A program made the position numbers and the translations under genes. This document shows positions 16,541-25,357 of a stretch of DNA of 37,055 nt, piece after piece; within the stretch, counting starts at the first letter, position 1; each line of letters begins with the position of its first letter. The DNA comes from Burkholderiaceae bacterium 16 (GTDB taxonomy: Bacteria; Pseudomonadota; Gammaproteobacteria; Burkholderiales; Burkholderiaceae): NCBI GenBank assembly GCA_000955785.1, contig JYOD01000016.1:1-37055 (forward strand), given 5' to 3'. The notes under the pieces are model-generated. The model did no database searches. It was not told the origin of the DNA and saw nothing but the letters and a program-made list of their open reading frames with translations.

Positions 16541-17566
16541 TCAGCCTAATAGCAGGCCGCGCGAGCGTGCCAAGGTCATTGCGGTGTCTTCAATCATGTC
16601 TTCCTGACCTCCGACCAGCCGTTGTCGCCCCAGCTCGACCAGGATCTCGCGCGCCGGAATGCCGTACTTGGCCTGGGCGCGCTTGGCGAACAGCAGGAAC
16701 GAAGAGTACACGCCGGCGTAGCCCAGCGTGAGCGCATCGCGGTCGATGCGGATCGGCTGGTCCATGATGGGTACCACCAGGTCTTCGGCCACGTCCGCGA
16801 TGCGGAACACATCCACGCCGGTCTCGATGCCCATGCGCTCGCAGACCGCCACGAAGACTTCCATCGGCGTATTGCCGGCGCCGGCGCCCAGCCCGGCGGC
16901 TGCCGCGTCGATGCGCGTGGCGCCGCAGGCCACGGCCGCCAGCGAGTTGGCAATCCCCATGGCCAGGTTGTGGTGGCCGTGGAAGCCCAGTTCGGTTTCC
17001 GGCTTGAGCGCCTGGCGCACGGCCGTCAGCTTGGCGGTGACGTCGTGCGGCAGCATATGTCCCGCCGAATCGGTGATGTAGAGGCAGTTTGCGCCATAGG
17101 ACTCCATCAGCAGCGCCTGTTCCACCAGCGTCGCTTCTGGCGCCATGTGCGCCATCATCAGGAAGCCCACGGTGTCCATGCCAAGCTTGCGCGCCATGCC
17201 GATATGCTGCTCGGAGACATCGGCCTCGGTGCAGTGGGTGGCTACGCGGATGGTGTGCACGCCCAGTTCGTGCGCCATGCGCAGGTGGTCGATGGTGCCG
17301 ATGCCGGGCAGCAGCAGGGCGGAGACCTTGGCTTGCTTCAGCTCGCCCAGCACGGCTTGCAGGTATTCCTCGTCGCTATGCGCGGGAAAGCCGTAGTTGA
17401 CCGAGGCGCCGCCCAGGCCGTCGCCATGGGTTACTTCGATCAGCGGCACGCCGGCGTCGTCCAGCCCGCGGGCGATCGTCTTCATCTGGTCGAGCGAGAT
17501 CTGGTGGCGCTTCGGGTGCATGCCGTCGCGCAGGGTCATGTCGTGCACGGTAATGCGTTGGTTCAT
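16541..17566 (-). CDS. 4-hydroxy-2-oxoacid (4-hydroxy-2-oxovalerate-type) aldolase
   Basis: This 341-residue class II pyruvate aldolase belongs to the BphI/DmpG/MhpE/HsaF family. It cleaves 4-hydroxy-2-oxo acids to pyruvate and an aldehyde, which is channelled to the partner dehydrogenase. The N-terminal [10 protein letters not shown] supplies the catalytic Arg and metal Asp, and [10 protein letters not shown] supplies the two metal His. The C-terminal helical part (after about 270) is the dehydrogenase-contact domain. It is the last gene of a leftward operon, 10 bp after the dehydrogenase. In steroid catabolism (HsaF/TesG) the substrate is 4-hydroxy-2-oxohexanoate, giving propanal; in aromatic pathways it is the valerate. 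The context favours the steroid version, but this is not decided by sequence. Confidence 0.92.
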   Translation of the reverse strand: MNQRITVHDMTLRDGMHPKRHQISLDQMKTIARGLDDAGVPLIEVTHGDGLGGASVNYGFPAHSDEEYLQAVLGELKQAKVSALLLPGIGTIDHLRMAHELGVHTIRVATHCTEADVSEQHIGMARKLGMDTVGFLMMAHMAPEATLVEQALLMESYGANCLYITDSAGHMLPHDVTAKLTAVRQALKPETELGFHGHHNLAMGIANSLAAVACGATRIDAAAAGLGAGAGNTPMEVFVAVCERMGIETGVDVFRIADVAEDLVVPIMDQPIRIDRDALTLGYAGVYSSFLLFAKRAQAKYGIPAREILVELGRQRLVGGQEDMIEDTAMTLARSRGLLLG

Positions 17567-17576
17567 ATCGGGCTCC

Positions 17577-18488
17577 TTATGCGGTAGTGGCCACGGCGGG
17601 CAGCGCGCCGCGCAGCATGGCGGCGCCGATACGCTCGGCGGTACGGGCGGCGGCGGCGGTCATGATGTCGAGATTGCCGGCGTACTTGGGCAGGTAGTCG
17701 CCCAGGCCCTCGACTTCCATGAAGATGGAGACGCGCTTGCCGTCGAAGACAGGGCCGTTCTTGAGCGTGTAGCCGGGCACGTATTGCCGCACCTCGGCAA
17801 TCATGTCGTGGACCGACGCCGTGATGGCGTCCACGTCCGGCTCGTCCTCGGTCAGGCAGTGGATGGTGTCGCGCATGATGAGCGGAGGCTCGGCCGGGTT
17901 GATGACGATGATGGCCTTGCCCTGCCGTGCGCCGCCCACTTGCTCGATGGCGCCGGCGGTGGTGCGGGTGAACTCGTCGATGTTCCGGCGCGTGCCAGGC
18001 CCGACCGAGCGCGAGGAAACGGTGGCGACGATCTCGCCATAGGCCACCGCCTGCACGCGCGACACGGCGTACACCATGGGAATGGTGGCCTGGCCGCCGC
18101 AGGTGACCATATTGACGTTCATCGCATTGCTGCCGAGATGTTCGTCCAGGTTGACCGGCGGCACGCAGAAGGGCCCGATGGCCGCCGGCGTGAGGTCGAT
18201 CACGCGCACGCCGCGCGCGGTGAGCTGGTCGGAGTGCTGGCGGTGCACGTAGGCCGAGGTCGCATCGAAAGCGATGCGGATGTCGTCTGCGGCCAGGTGC
18301 GGCAGCAGGCCGTCGAGGCCCTGGTCGGTCGTCTTCAGGCCCAGTTCGCGGGCCCTGGCCAGGCCATCCGAATTCGGGTCGACGCCAACCATCCAGACGG
18401 GTTCCAGGACGGTGCTGCGGCGCAGCTTGTAAAGCAGATCAGTGCCAATATTGCCGGGGCCGATCAGGGCGCACTTGATTTTTGCCAT
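17577..18488 (-). CDS. Acylating acetaldehyde/propanal dehydrogenase
   Basis: This 303-residue enzyme is of the BphJ/DmpF/MhpF/HsaG family. It oxidises acetaldehyde or propanal with NAD and CoA to the acyl-CoA. The N-terminal fold is [14 protein letters not shown], and the catalytic cysteine is Cys130 in [13 protein letters not shown] (BphJ Cys131/132 position). [21 protein letters not shown] is a second family block. The start at 18488 is chosen because it begins the conserved [10 protein letters not shown]; the longer frame to 18545 overlaps the hydratase gene. It lies between hydratase and aldolase, with which its family forms a complex that channels the aldehyde. Confidence 0.92.
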   Translation of the reverse strand: MAKIKCALIGPGNIGTDLLYKLRRSTVLEPVWMVGVDPNSDGLARARELGLKTTDQGLDGLLPHLAADDIRIAFDATSAYVHRQHSDQLTARGVRVIDLTPAAIGPFCVPPVNLDEHLGSNAMNVNMVTCGGQATIPMVYAVSRVQAVAYGEIVATVSSRSVGPGTRRNIDEFTRTTAGAIEQVGGARQGKAIIVINPAEPPLIMRDTIHCLTEDEPDVDAITASVHDMIAEVRQYVPGYTLKNGPVFDGKRVSIFMEVEGLGDYLPKYAGNLDIMTAAAARTAERIGAAMLRGALPAVATTA

Positions 18489-18523
18489 GGGGCTTCTTGC
18501 CTGGTTTGGAGTTGTGGGTGAGT

Positions 18524-19306
18524 TCAGACGAATTCGGTGCTGCACGTGCCGATCCCGTCGATGCGCAGTCGCAGGCGGTCTCCGGCAGCGACCGGAATCA
18601 GCGCCGCAAGGGAGCCGGAAAGAATGGTCTCGCCGGCAAGCAGTGGAATGCCGAGTTCGCCGAGCGTGTTGGCCAGCCAGGCCACCGCTTCGGCGGGATG
18701 ACCGAGGGCGGCGCTGCCCTGGCCTGTAGCGACAACGGCGCCGTTCTTTTCAAGCGCCATGGTGCAGGCGGCAAGGTCGAGGCCGGCCGGGCTCACGCGC
18801 TCCTCGCCAAGCACGTAGACCCCACAAGAGGCGTTGTCGGCCACCGTGTCCTGAATACGGATGCGCCAGTCGGTGATGCGTGAGTCTACGATCTCGAAGC
18901 AGGCCGAGACCGCCTCGGTGGCGGCCAGCACATCTGCGCGGGTCACACCGGGGCCGCGCAGGTCTCGTTTGAGGAAGAAGGCAATCTCGCCTTCGGCGCG
19001 TGGCTGGATCAGCGTGTTTGCGGGTATGGCCTTGCCGTCCGGGTATTCCATGCTGGCCAGCAGCATGCCGAAGTCGGGCTGGTGCACGTCCAGCATCTGC
19101 TGCACGGGCAAACTGGTAACGCCGATTTTCTTGCCGGTGACGCGGTCGCCTTGTGCCAGCCGCTGTGCAACGAAATGCTGCTGGATGTGATAGGCGTCGC
19201 GCACCGTGAGCGGGTGGCCACGTCCGCTCAATGGGGCGACTGGTACGCGGGCGGTCAGGGCTCGATGAAGTTCATCGCCGAATGCGGCGATCAGTTCGGG
19301 ATCCAT
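18524..19306 (-). CDS. 2-hydroxypenta/hexa-2,4-dienoate hydratase
   Basis: This 260-residue hydratase is of the MhpD/BphH/HsaE/TesE family (fumarylacetoacetase-like fold). It adds water to 2-hydroxy-2,4-dienoates released by the C-C hydrolase, giving 4-hydroxy-2-oxo acids. Recognisable blocks are GKKIGVTS, the metal-binding [11 protein letters not shown] (two acidic residues), EIVDSRI, and [10 protein letters not shown]. The start at 19306 matches the family N-terminus; an in-frame TTG at 19333 is possible and neither has a strong ribosome site. It is followed by the dehydrogenase after 35 bp and preceded by the DUF1329 gene after 84 bp on the same strand, so all five genes from 22379 to 16541 look like one operon. 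Confidence 0.9.
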   Translation of the reverse strand: MDPELIAAFGDELHRALTARVPVAPLSGRGHPLTVRDAYHIQQHFVAQRLAQGDRVTGKKIGVTSLPVQQMLDVHQPDFGMLLASMEYPDGKAIPANTLIQPRAEGEIAFFLKRDLRGPGVTRADVLAATEAVSACFEIVDSRITDWRIRIQDTVADNASCGVYVLGEERVSPAGLDLAACTMALEKNGAVVATGQGSAALGHPAEAVAWLANTLGELGIPLLAGETILSGSLAALIPVAAGDRLRLRIDGIGTCSTEFV

Positions 19307-19390
19307 GGTCAGACTCGATGTCAGGCGGGGCAATGCGATGAAATTCGCCCCCTTGGCCGTAGCGGGAAGGGGGCGATTGAAGGCGTGCGG

Positions 19391-20761
19391 TCAGTGACCG
19401 GCACCTCGCGCCGCGTCGGGCGAGAAGTAGGTCTCGTTGAACTCGGGGCTGTTGTTGAGCACCGGCATCGGCCCCTCGTTGGTCAGGCGGTCGGCGAGAT
19501 ACGCACCCGAAATCAAGTCATGATATGTGGTTGTGGTCGGGTAGAGGTTTCGTGCGTCATAGGCATAGACGGTTGCCGCCAGGTTGGTTCGCCACAGCTG
19601 GCCGCGCGCATCATAGTTGTCGGCGGCGAGAGCGGTCCAGCTGTCCTCGTCCAGGTAAAGCACCCGCTTGGCGTACTGATGCCGGAAGCCCTCCTTGAGG
19701 GTGGCTTCCAGGACCCATACGCGATGCATTTCGTAGCGCATAAAGTCCGGGTTGAGGTGGCCTTTGCCCAAGATGTCCTGGTACTTGGCCGGGTTCATCA
19801 GCTTGTAGTTGTTGTACGGCACATAGATTTGCTTCTTGCCGACAATCTTCCAGTTGTAGCGTTCGCCCGAGCCGTTGAACAGGCGGTCGTCGTCGAGGGT
19901 GCGGATTCCGCCTGCGCCGGAGGGCTGATCGAAGCCAAATTCCGGGGCCTGCCGTACGCGCCGCGTACCGGGGTTGTACTGCCACGCGCGGCGGGTATCG
20001 GAGCCTTCCTTGTCATAGAATTCGTGGCCGACAGACAGCATGCCCCGGTCGCGCAGGGGCAGATCGGTCGCCGTGCGGAAAAAGCCCCTGGTGTCGCTCT
20101 TGAGGTCGAAGTTGGCGCCATTTCGCGGCGAAAGGATCGAATAGCGCACACGGCCCCAGGCAATGTTGCCGTCGCCGTATACGGCCGCCTGGTCATAGGT
20201 GGCGAATTCGGTATTCATCGATGGGGAGTAGCGCAGGTTCCACATCAGTTCGAGGCCGCTCTTCGGGATCGGGAAGGGGACGATAGGGGGGGCGTCCTTC
20301 AATCCGTTACCGTCGGCCGTCATTCTGGTGCCGGGCGCGTAGGTGCGGATGTTCTTGTAGGTCGCATCGTTGTAGCGGAAGTCGCGATGGGTCGGATATA
20401 CCGGCATCTTGAAGGTATCCGGATACTTCTTGAACAGTGCCTTCTCGCCGTCGGTCAAGTGATCGGCGTACTTTTCCATGTTCTGCGCGGTGATCACCAC
20501 GACCGGCTTTTCGCTGGCGTAAGGGTCGGGGTAGCGCTCTCCCCGCTTCCACTGCACTCCGGGGGGGGCGCCCAGCCATTTCCCGCCCCAGGCGGGGATC
20601 TGCCCGTCCTTGCTGGCGGCGCGCTCGGCGCCCATCGGGGTCAGGTCTCCATCGAGTTGCTTGAGTTCGTCCGGCGTCACCGAGGCGTACGAGGCTGCCG
20701 CCAGCAGCATGCTGCTGGCCAGCAACGTGCTACGGATCAAAAGATTTTTATGCTGTCGCAT
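19391..20761 (-). CDS. DUF1329 outer-membrane-associated protein
   Basis: This 456-residue protein has a signal peptide (MRQHKNLLIRSTLLASSMLLAAASYA, cut near residue 26) and the DUF1329 body: SVTPDELKQLDGDLTPMGAERAA, IPAWGGKW and a long Tyr/Arg-rich beta region (GVRQAPEFGFD-like, MHRVWVLEATLKEGFRHQYAKRVLYLDEDSW). The fold resembles lipoprotein-binding (LolB-like) shells. DUF1329 proteins are nearly always encoded beside DUF1302 proteins and are thought to help hydrophobic substrates cross the envelope; their exact role is not known. The start at 20761 or the adjacent GTG at 20764 both follow AAAGGAG. It comes 55 bp after the DUF1302 gene and precedes the hydratase. Confidence 0.9.
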   Translation of the reverse strand: MRQHKNLLIRSTLLASSMLLAAASYASVTPDELKQLDGDLTPMGAERAASKDGQIPAWGGKWLGAPPGVQWKRGERYPDPYASEKPVVVITAQNMEKYADHLTDGEKALFKKYPDTFKMPVYPTHRDFRYNDATYKNIRTYAPGTRMTADGNGLKDAPPIVPFPIPKSGLELMWNLRYSPSMNTEFATYDQAAVYGDGNIAWGRVRYSILSPRNGANFDLKSDTRGFFRTATDLPLRDRGMLSVGHEFYDKEGSDTRRAWQYNPGTRRVRQAPEFGFDQPSGAGGIRTLDDDRLFNGSGERYNWKIVGKKQIYVPYNNYKLMNPAKYQDILGKGHLNPDFMRYEMHRVWVLEATLKEGFRHQYAKRVLYLDEDSWTALAADNYDARGQLWRTNLAATVYAYDARNLYPTTTTYHDLISGAYLADRLTNEGPMPVLNNSPEFNETYFSPDAARGAGH

Positions 20762-20816
20762 CACAGTCTCACTCCTTTAGATAAATCTGGCAATTGCGCG
20801 TGATATCGCTGCCAGG

Positions 20817-22379
20817 TCAAAACGAATACTTCGCATTGAATGCCACATAGTCGCGGTCGGCCAACGGTCGATTAACAATGTTCGCCTTGCCCAGGAACAT
20901 CGCGTAAGTCAGGTTCAGTTCGAGGTTGTTCAAATATCTGAAGGTCACGCCGACGCTCGCGCGGCGGTCACCATATCCGGTCAGTGAACCGAAGCCGCCG
21001 GCCACTGCCGACTTCCCGCTGAATTCATGCGCATACGTCAGCGGCACCGTCATGTCCCAGCCGTTAAAGATGTTGAGATAGGAGAGTGACCAGCCAAGCT
21101 GCAGGGCCGCCGAGTTCCTGGTGTTGGTGAGTGTGCTGAAGCCATTGACCGGCGTGACGCTGAGCACATGCAGGTAGGCGATTTCGCCCACCAGGCTCTG
21201 GGAGCTGGCGAGGAATGTCGGCCCGATGGAGTAAATAGCCGACATCTGGCCCTGGACTGCCTTGCCGGGCGTTGCGGTGGCAGCACCGTTGACATTCACC
21301 AGCACCGGCACGCCGTCTTTGTAGCTGACTTCGCCCGCCACGTTGGCGCCGAGAAATTGCGTTGAGAAGCTTGCGCCGGTCAGATTTATGCCGCTGAAGA
21401 ACTTCTGCTGGTACTGCAGCGTCGGGAACAGGGTTGTCACGACATTCGGATTTTTGTCGTGGTAGCGCAATTGGTACAAGCCAAACTCGGCGTCGAACGC
21501 GCGAAAGCGAGTACCTACGCCCCACTGGCCGGAGTTTGGTGGGTTGATATCCGAACCGCGCGGGATGTGTCTGCCACCGGGGCCGATGATGAATTCGGCA
21601 CCCGGCCCAACGACGTCGGAGGTACTGAAGTAGGCGCCAGCGGGGTTGAGTTGGTTGGACTTGTAGGTGAACTGGTAATAGCCAAGCAGGCTGAAATTGG
21701 GATTCGCTTCCCACTGCAACGAGGCCTGTGGCACCGGCAGCAGGATGTCCTTGACTTCGGCCCCCGGCACAAACGACTTGGTGGCGTCCGCCGGCCCCTG
21801 CGCTCCGGCGATGTTGGGGAAGAACAGACTCTCGCCCCATGCCACTACCTGATTGCCGAGCTTGACGCTCAAACGCGTGCTGTCGATGTTGAAGGTGCCA
21901 TAAGCGTAGGCATCCAGCAACTGGGCCCGCTGGCCGTTGTAGTAGCGCGCGGAATCCGTAAACTCATTGAAGGGGCCGGAGTGGTTGACGGTGGCGGGCG
22001 CATCGTTGGAATTGGAAGTGCGATAGGCCCGGTCGTAGAACACACTGCCGCGCAAGAAAGCACCAAACTCGCCGCGCTGGAGGTTGGCCTCGCCCAGCAC
22101 GGTGGCACGGTTGGCGGTCATGTCGCCGCGCTTGAAGTTGCGGTCGCCGTCGTCGCCGTTGATATTGGCGGGTGCCAGCAGTGCACCGCTTTGTCCCTGC
22201 ACCCGCACGGCCGCGGCATAGGTGGTGTTGAAGGAATAGCTAAGCGACGTATCGTTGCCGAGATCGATGGTATTGCCGGCCCAGGCGGACGGCGTGATCG
22301 CCGCGGCGATGGCCGAAACGATGGCGGCTGGCCGTAGCCTGCGTGTGCGATGCGGTGAACCCGTTTGTGACACTTGCAC
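20817..22379 (-). CDS. DUF1302 outer-membrane beta-barrel protein
   Basis: This is a DUF1302 family protein of about 520 residues. It has a signal peptide (RTRRLRPAAIVSAIAAAITPSAWA, then GNTIDLGNDTSLSYSFNTTYAAAVR) and a barrel-like body with alternating strands, ending in Phe (YVAFNAKYSF), the usual outer-membrane barrel signature. Members pair with DUF1329 and are implicated in uptake of hydrophobic compounds such as steroids. The frame opens at an ATG at 22421, but GGGGGGAGA lies just before GTG codons at 22379 and 22373, and starting there gives a normal signal peptide; I prefer 22379. It heads the five-gene leftward operon, behind motif copy 3. Confidence 0.88.
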   Translation of the reverse strand: MQVSQTGSPHRTRRLRPAAIVSAIAAAITPSAWAGNTIDLGNDTSLSYSFNTTYAAAVRVQGQSGALLAPANINGDDGDRNFKRGDMTANRATVLGEANLQRGEFGAFLRGSVFYDRAYRTSNSNDAPATVNHSGPFNEFTDSARYYNGQRAQLLDAYAYGTFNIDSTRLSVKLGNQVVAWGESLFFPNIAGAQGPADATKSFVPGAEVKDILLPVPQASLQWEANPNFSLLGYYQFTYKSNQLNPAGAYFSTSDVVGPGAEFIIGPGGRHIPRGSDINPPNSGQWGVGTRFRAFDAEFGLYQLRYHDKNPNVVTTLFPTLQYQQKFFSGINLTGASFSTQFLGANVAGEVSYKDGVPVLVNVNGAATATPGKAVQGQMSAIYSIGPTFLASSQSLVGEIAYLHVLSVTPVNGFSTLTNTRNSAALQLGWSLSYLNIFNGWDMTVPLTYAHEFSGKSAVAGGFGSLTGYGDRRASVGVTFRYLNNLELNLTYAMFLGKANIVNRPLADRDYVAFNAKYSF

Positions 22380-22447
22380 TTGTCTCCCCCCTATGGTGTT
22401 GGTGATGCATTGACCGAGCATGTCTTGTGGCTTCTTCTTTGATGAGA

Positions 22448-22491
22448 AGCGTAATGAGCGACGGTGGGCGCGGAATCGTCAGAACGGACTA
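22448..22491 (-). promoter_or_regulatory. Island motif copy 3 with -10 element, promoter of the DUF1302 operon
   Basis: Read leftward, 22491-22474 is TAGTCCGTTCTGACGATT. After 20 nt comes TACGCT at 22453-22448, predicting transcription start near 22441, about 60 nt before the preferred GTG start at 22379. It is back to back with copy 4, 50 bp away, each facing outward. Confidence 0.65.
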
Positions 22492-22541
22492 GACGGTTTC
22501 CCCTATGCGATGGCGAACGGCCGGACTCGCGGGCACGCCGC

Positions 22542-22585
22542 TAGTCCGAACGGAGGATGAAGCGCGGCGGCATGCGCGATAGCGT
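22542..22585 (+). promoter_or_regulatory. Island motif copy 4 with -10 element, promoter of SDR at 22642
   Basis: TAGTCCGAACGGAGGATG at 22542-22559 is followed after 20 nt by TAGCGT at 22580-22585, predicting a start near 22592. The right half-site is GAGGA rather than GACGA, one mismatch from the other copies. Confidence 0.6.
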
Positions 22586-22641
22586 CGGGCATCGCCCCGC
22601 GCGGCGAGATCGCGGCGCGGGAATCACTGAGGAGGAATGCG

Positions 22642-23508
22642 ATGCGCATTGCAAAGGAATCCATCGTTGCGGTAGTCACGGGCGGCTCGCGTGGCGCGGG
22701 CAAGGGCATCGCGCTGGTGCTGGCGCAAGCCGGCGCGACGGTGTACGTCACCGGGCGCACCGAGCGCAACGGCGAGGCGCCGTTGCCCGGCACCATCCAC
22801 GAGACCGCGCGCGAGATCGATGCGCGCGGCGGCAGGGGCATCGCGGTGGCCTGCGACCATCGCGACGATGCGCAGGTGCGCAGGCTGTTCGAGCAGGTGG
22901 GCGACGAATCGGGGCGGCTGGACATCCTGGTGAACAACGCTACCTTCCTGCATGACGAACTGATCGAGCCGGGCGGCTTCTGGGAGAAGCCGCTGGCCCT
23001 GGTCGACATCCTCGACGTCGGCCTGCGCTCGGCCTATGTGGCGAGCTGGCATGCGGCGCCCTTGATGGTGGCTGGCGGGCGCGGATTGATGGCGTTCACT
23101 TCGTCCTTCGGCGCGAGCTGCTATATGCACGGTCCGGCCTACGGCGCGCAGAAGGCCGGCGTGGACAAGTTTGCCAAGGACATGGCGGTCGATCTGCGCC
23201 CGCACGGCGTGGCCGCGGTATCGGTCTGGATGGGCCCGCTGCGCACCGAGCGCACCATGCGGGTCTGGGAGCGCGAGCCCGACAAATACGCCGCGTTTGC
23301 GCCGAGCGCGGAAAGCCCGGAGTTCACCGGCAAGGTCATACTCGCCTTGCATGGCGACGCCGCCGTCATGGAGAAATCCGGTCAGGTGCTGATCAGCGCC
23401 GAGATTGCCCAGGAGTACGGCATTCGTGATATCGACGGCAAGGTGCCCGTTTCCTATCGCTCGGTGCTGGGCGGGCCGGTGCAGGCGCATCCGGCCAAGG
23501 TCGAGTAG
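22642..23508 (+). CDS. Short-chain dehydrogenase/reductase, extended C-terminus
   Basis: This 288-residue SDR has cofactor loop TGGSRGAGKGIA (about 13-24), an Arg-rich following turn (VTGRTERNG) favouring NADP(H), NNAT, and active site Ser in FTSSFGAS with YGAQK. The sequence after the catalytic Lys (WMGPLRTERTMRVWEREPDKY) and the long inserted loop after RTERNGEAPLPGTIHETA resemble the DHRS1-type SDR group rather than FabG-type enzymes. The ATG at 22642 follows GAGGAGG. It has its own motif-4 promoter and is convergent with the next SDR (16-bp gap). It is likely a steroid or side-chain oxidoreductase; substrate unknown. Confidence 0.85.
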   Translation: MRIAKESIVAVVTGGSRGAGKGIALVLAQAGATVYVTGRTERNGEAPLPGTIHETAREIDARGGRGIAVACDHRDDAQVRRLFEQVGDESGRLDILVNNATFLHDELIEPGGFWEKPLALVDILDVGLRSAYVASWHAAPLMVAGGRGLMAFTSSFGASCYMHGPAYGAQKAGVDKFAKDMAVDLRPHGVAAVSVWMGPLRTERTMRVWEREPDKYAAFAPSAESPEFTGKVILALHGDAAVMEKSGQVLISAEIAQEYGIRDIDGKVPVSYRSVLGGPVQAHPAKVE

Positions 23509-23524
23509 GCGCGCGCCGGGCGGG

Positions 23525-24301
23525 TCAGCCGGCCTGGTGGACTGCCGCGTCGAGGAAGACCGGGCGCTCGCCGCCACCGTCGATGACCAGGTTGGCGCCC
23601 GATACGTAAGCGGCATGCGGCGAGGCCAGGAACAGGCAGGCGTCGGCGATGTCGCGTGGCGTGGCAAGGCGTCCGAGCGGCACGGTATCGGCCACCTGCT
23701 GGAGCGCGGCCGGATCGCCGTAGTGTTGCTGCTGCGCGGCCTCGGTCAGCACCAGGCCTGGACTGACGGCCGTGACCCGCACGCGCGGGGCCCATTCCAC
23801 CGCTAGCGAGCGGACTGCGTTCAGGATGCCCGCCTTGGCCGCGCCGTAGGCGGCGGTGCCGGGGGAGGGCCGCAGCGCGCTGACGCTGCCGATGAAGATC
23901 TGCGTGCCGCCGCTGGCCTGGGCCTGCATGCGCGCGTTGGCGCGTTGCGCCAACTGCAGCGGCGCCACCAGGTTCAGGCGGATGATCGATTCCATCAGGC
24001 GCGGCGAGGCGTCAGCGGCGAGCGCGAAGGGTGCGCCGCCGGCATTGTGGATCACGATATCGAGCGAGCCGGAGCTGTCGACGATCCGGGTCAGCAGGGC
24101 CTCTACCTGCTCGGCGTCGCGGATGTCGGCTGCTATGAACTCCGCCTGACGGTGCTGCGTCCCCTCAGGCGCCGGTGGCGTGCGCCCGCAGGTGAACACG
24201 CGGGCACCTGCTGCCAGGAAGCTCTCGGCAATGGCGCGGCCAATGCCGCGGGCGCCACCTGTCACCAATACCGTCTTGCCGCTGAAGTCGAATCCGGTCA
24301 T
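23525..24301 (-). CDS. Short-chain dehydrogenase/reductase (FabG-like)
   Basis: This 258-residue classical SDR has TGGARGIGRAIA (about 14-25), CGRTPP after the second strand (NADP preference), HNAGG, Ser in GSVSALRPSPG and YGAAK, then SPGLVLTEAA and the C-terminal VIDGGGERP. The start at 24301 follows AAAGGAACGAG. It is divergent from the hydrolase gene at 24452, and the single island motif between them can be read in both directions with the same spacing to a -10 element. It probably oxidises a hydroxyl in ring or side-chain degradation; related SDRs occur in bile-acid and cholesterol clusters. Specific substrate cannot be assigned. Confidence 0.85.
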   Translation of the reverse strand: MTGFDFSGKTVLVTGGARGIGRAIAESFLAAGARVFTCGRTPPAPEGTQHRQAEFIAADIRDAEQVEALLTRIVDSSGSLDIVIHNAGGAPFALAADASPRLMESIIRLNLVAPLQLAQRANARMQAQASGGTQIFIGSVSALRPSPGTAAYGAAKAGILNAVRSLAVEWAPRVRVTAVSPGLVLTEAAQQQHYGDPAALQQVADTVPLGRLATPRDIADACLFLASPHAAYVSGANLVIDGGGERPVFLDAAVHQAG

Positions 24302-24342
24302 CTCGTTCCTTTCCTGGTCTCGTTGCCTTGCTGGTCAGTGCG

Positions 24343-24414
24343 ATCTTAGGGAAATCCACGGGACGCTTCGTAGTCCGAAAAGACGATGCCTGCCCCGTTG
24401 CGCATGCGCATGAT
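24343..24414. promoter_or_regulatory. Island motif copy 5, shared by divergent SDR and hydrolase promoters
   Basis: TAGTCCGAAAAGACGATG at 24371-24388 is followed rightward after 20 nt by CATGAT at 24409-24414 (start near 24421, hydrolase operon). Its dyad TAGTC-N6-GACGA is also usable leftward: 22 nt from the dyad edge lies TAAGAT (24348-24343), the same dyad-to--10 gap as in the rightward direction. One bound dimer could thus drive both the SDR at 24301 and the operon at 24452. Confidence 0.6.
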
Positions 24415-24451
24415 TGGCCGGGTTCGTCATGACAACAGCGGAGACACCGAT

Positions 24452-25300
24452 ATGTCCAGTACGTCGCCTGCGGCATTACCAGCCGGCCAAACCATCACTA
24501 CGCCAGACGGCCTGCGCCTGCACTACCTCGATGCAGGCACCGGCGAACCCGTGGTGTTCATCCACGGCAGCGGCCCGGGTGCCAGTGGCCACAGCAACTT
24601 CAAGCACAACGCACCGGCTTTTGCCGCGGCGGGCTTTCGCACCGTGGTGGTCGACCTGCCGGGCTACGGCCAGTCGTCGAAGCCGGCGGATGTGGAGTAC
24701 ACGCTGGACTTCTTCGTCGCCGCGCTGCGCGCGCAATTGCTGGCGCTGGAACTGCCGCGCTGCGTGCTGGTGGGCAACTCGCTGGGCGGCGCCATCGCGC
24801 TGAAGTACGCGCTGGACTACCCGGAACATGTCAGCCGCCTGGTGATGATGGCGCCGGGTGGCGTCGAAGACCGCGAGACTTATTTCCGCATGGAAGGCAT
24901 CGAGAAGATGGTGTCGCTGTTCACCGGCGGGCATATGAACCCCGACACCATGCGCCAGCTGCTGAAATTGCTGGTGCATGACGCCACGCTGGTTACCGAT
25001 GCGCTGGTGGATGAGCGCATGGCCGTGTGCAAGGAGCAGCCGCGCGAGGTGCTGGCCACCATGAAGGTGCCCAACCTGACCGAGCGCCTGGGCGAGATCG
25101 CGTGCCCGGTGCTGGGTTTCTGGGGCACGGAAGACCGCTTCAACCCCGCCGGCGGCGCCCTCAAGTTCCTGCAGGGCTGCCGCGATGCGCGCTTCGTGCT
25201 GATCAATCGCTGCGGCCACTGGGTGATGGTAGAGCACAGCGATTACTTCAACCGCGAATGCCTGGGCTTCCTGGCGGATACGGCCGAGGCCGCGCTGTAG
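24452..25300 (+). CDS. Meta-cleavage product C-C hydrolase (BphD/TesD/HsaD-like)
   Basis: This 282-residue alpha/beta-hydrolase splits the C-C bond of ring meta-cleavage products, releasing a 2-hydroxydienoate for the hydratase. The oxyanion block is HGSGPGASGHSNF (39-50), as in BphD. The nucleophile is Ser110 in GNSLGG, the acid Asp228 in GTEDRFNP, and the base His256 in NRCGHWVMVEH, all at the expected spacing for this family. In steroid catabolism (TesD/HsaD) the substrate is 4,9-DSHA. The start at 24452 follows GGAGA (24440-24444) and gives the normal length; an ATG at 24386 is in frame but overlaps the motif. It heads a rightward operon with an SDR, the isomerase and a TetR gene. Confidence 0.9.
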   Translation: MSSTSPAALPAGQTITTPDGLRLHYLDAGTGEPVVFIHGSGPGASGHSNFKHNAPAFAAAGFRTVVVDLPGYGQSSKPADVEYTLDFFVAALRAQLLALELPRCVLVGNSLGGAIALKYALDYPEHVSRLVMMAPGGVEDRETYFRMEGIEKMVSLFTGGHMNPDTMRQLLKLLVHDATLVTDALVDERMAVCKEQPREVLATMKVPNLTERLGEIACPVLGFWGTEDRFNPAGGALKFLQGCRDARFVLINRCGHWVMVEHSDYFNRECLGFLADTAEAAL

Positions 25301-25357
25301 CATGGCTGTCCGGCCGGCGTGCCGGCAGCGCAAGGATAAATAAATCTGGGAGACCAC

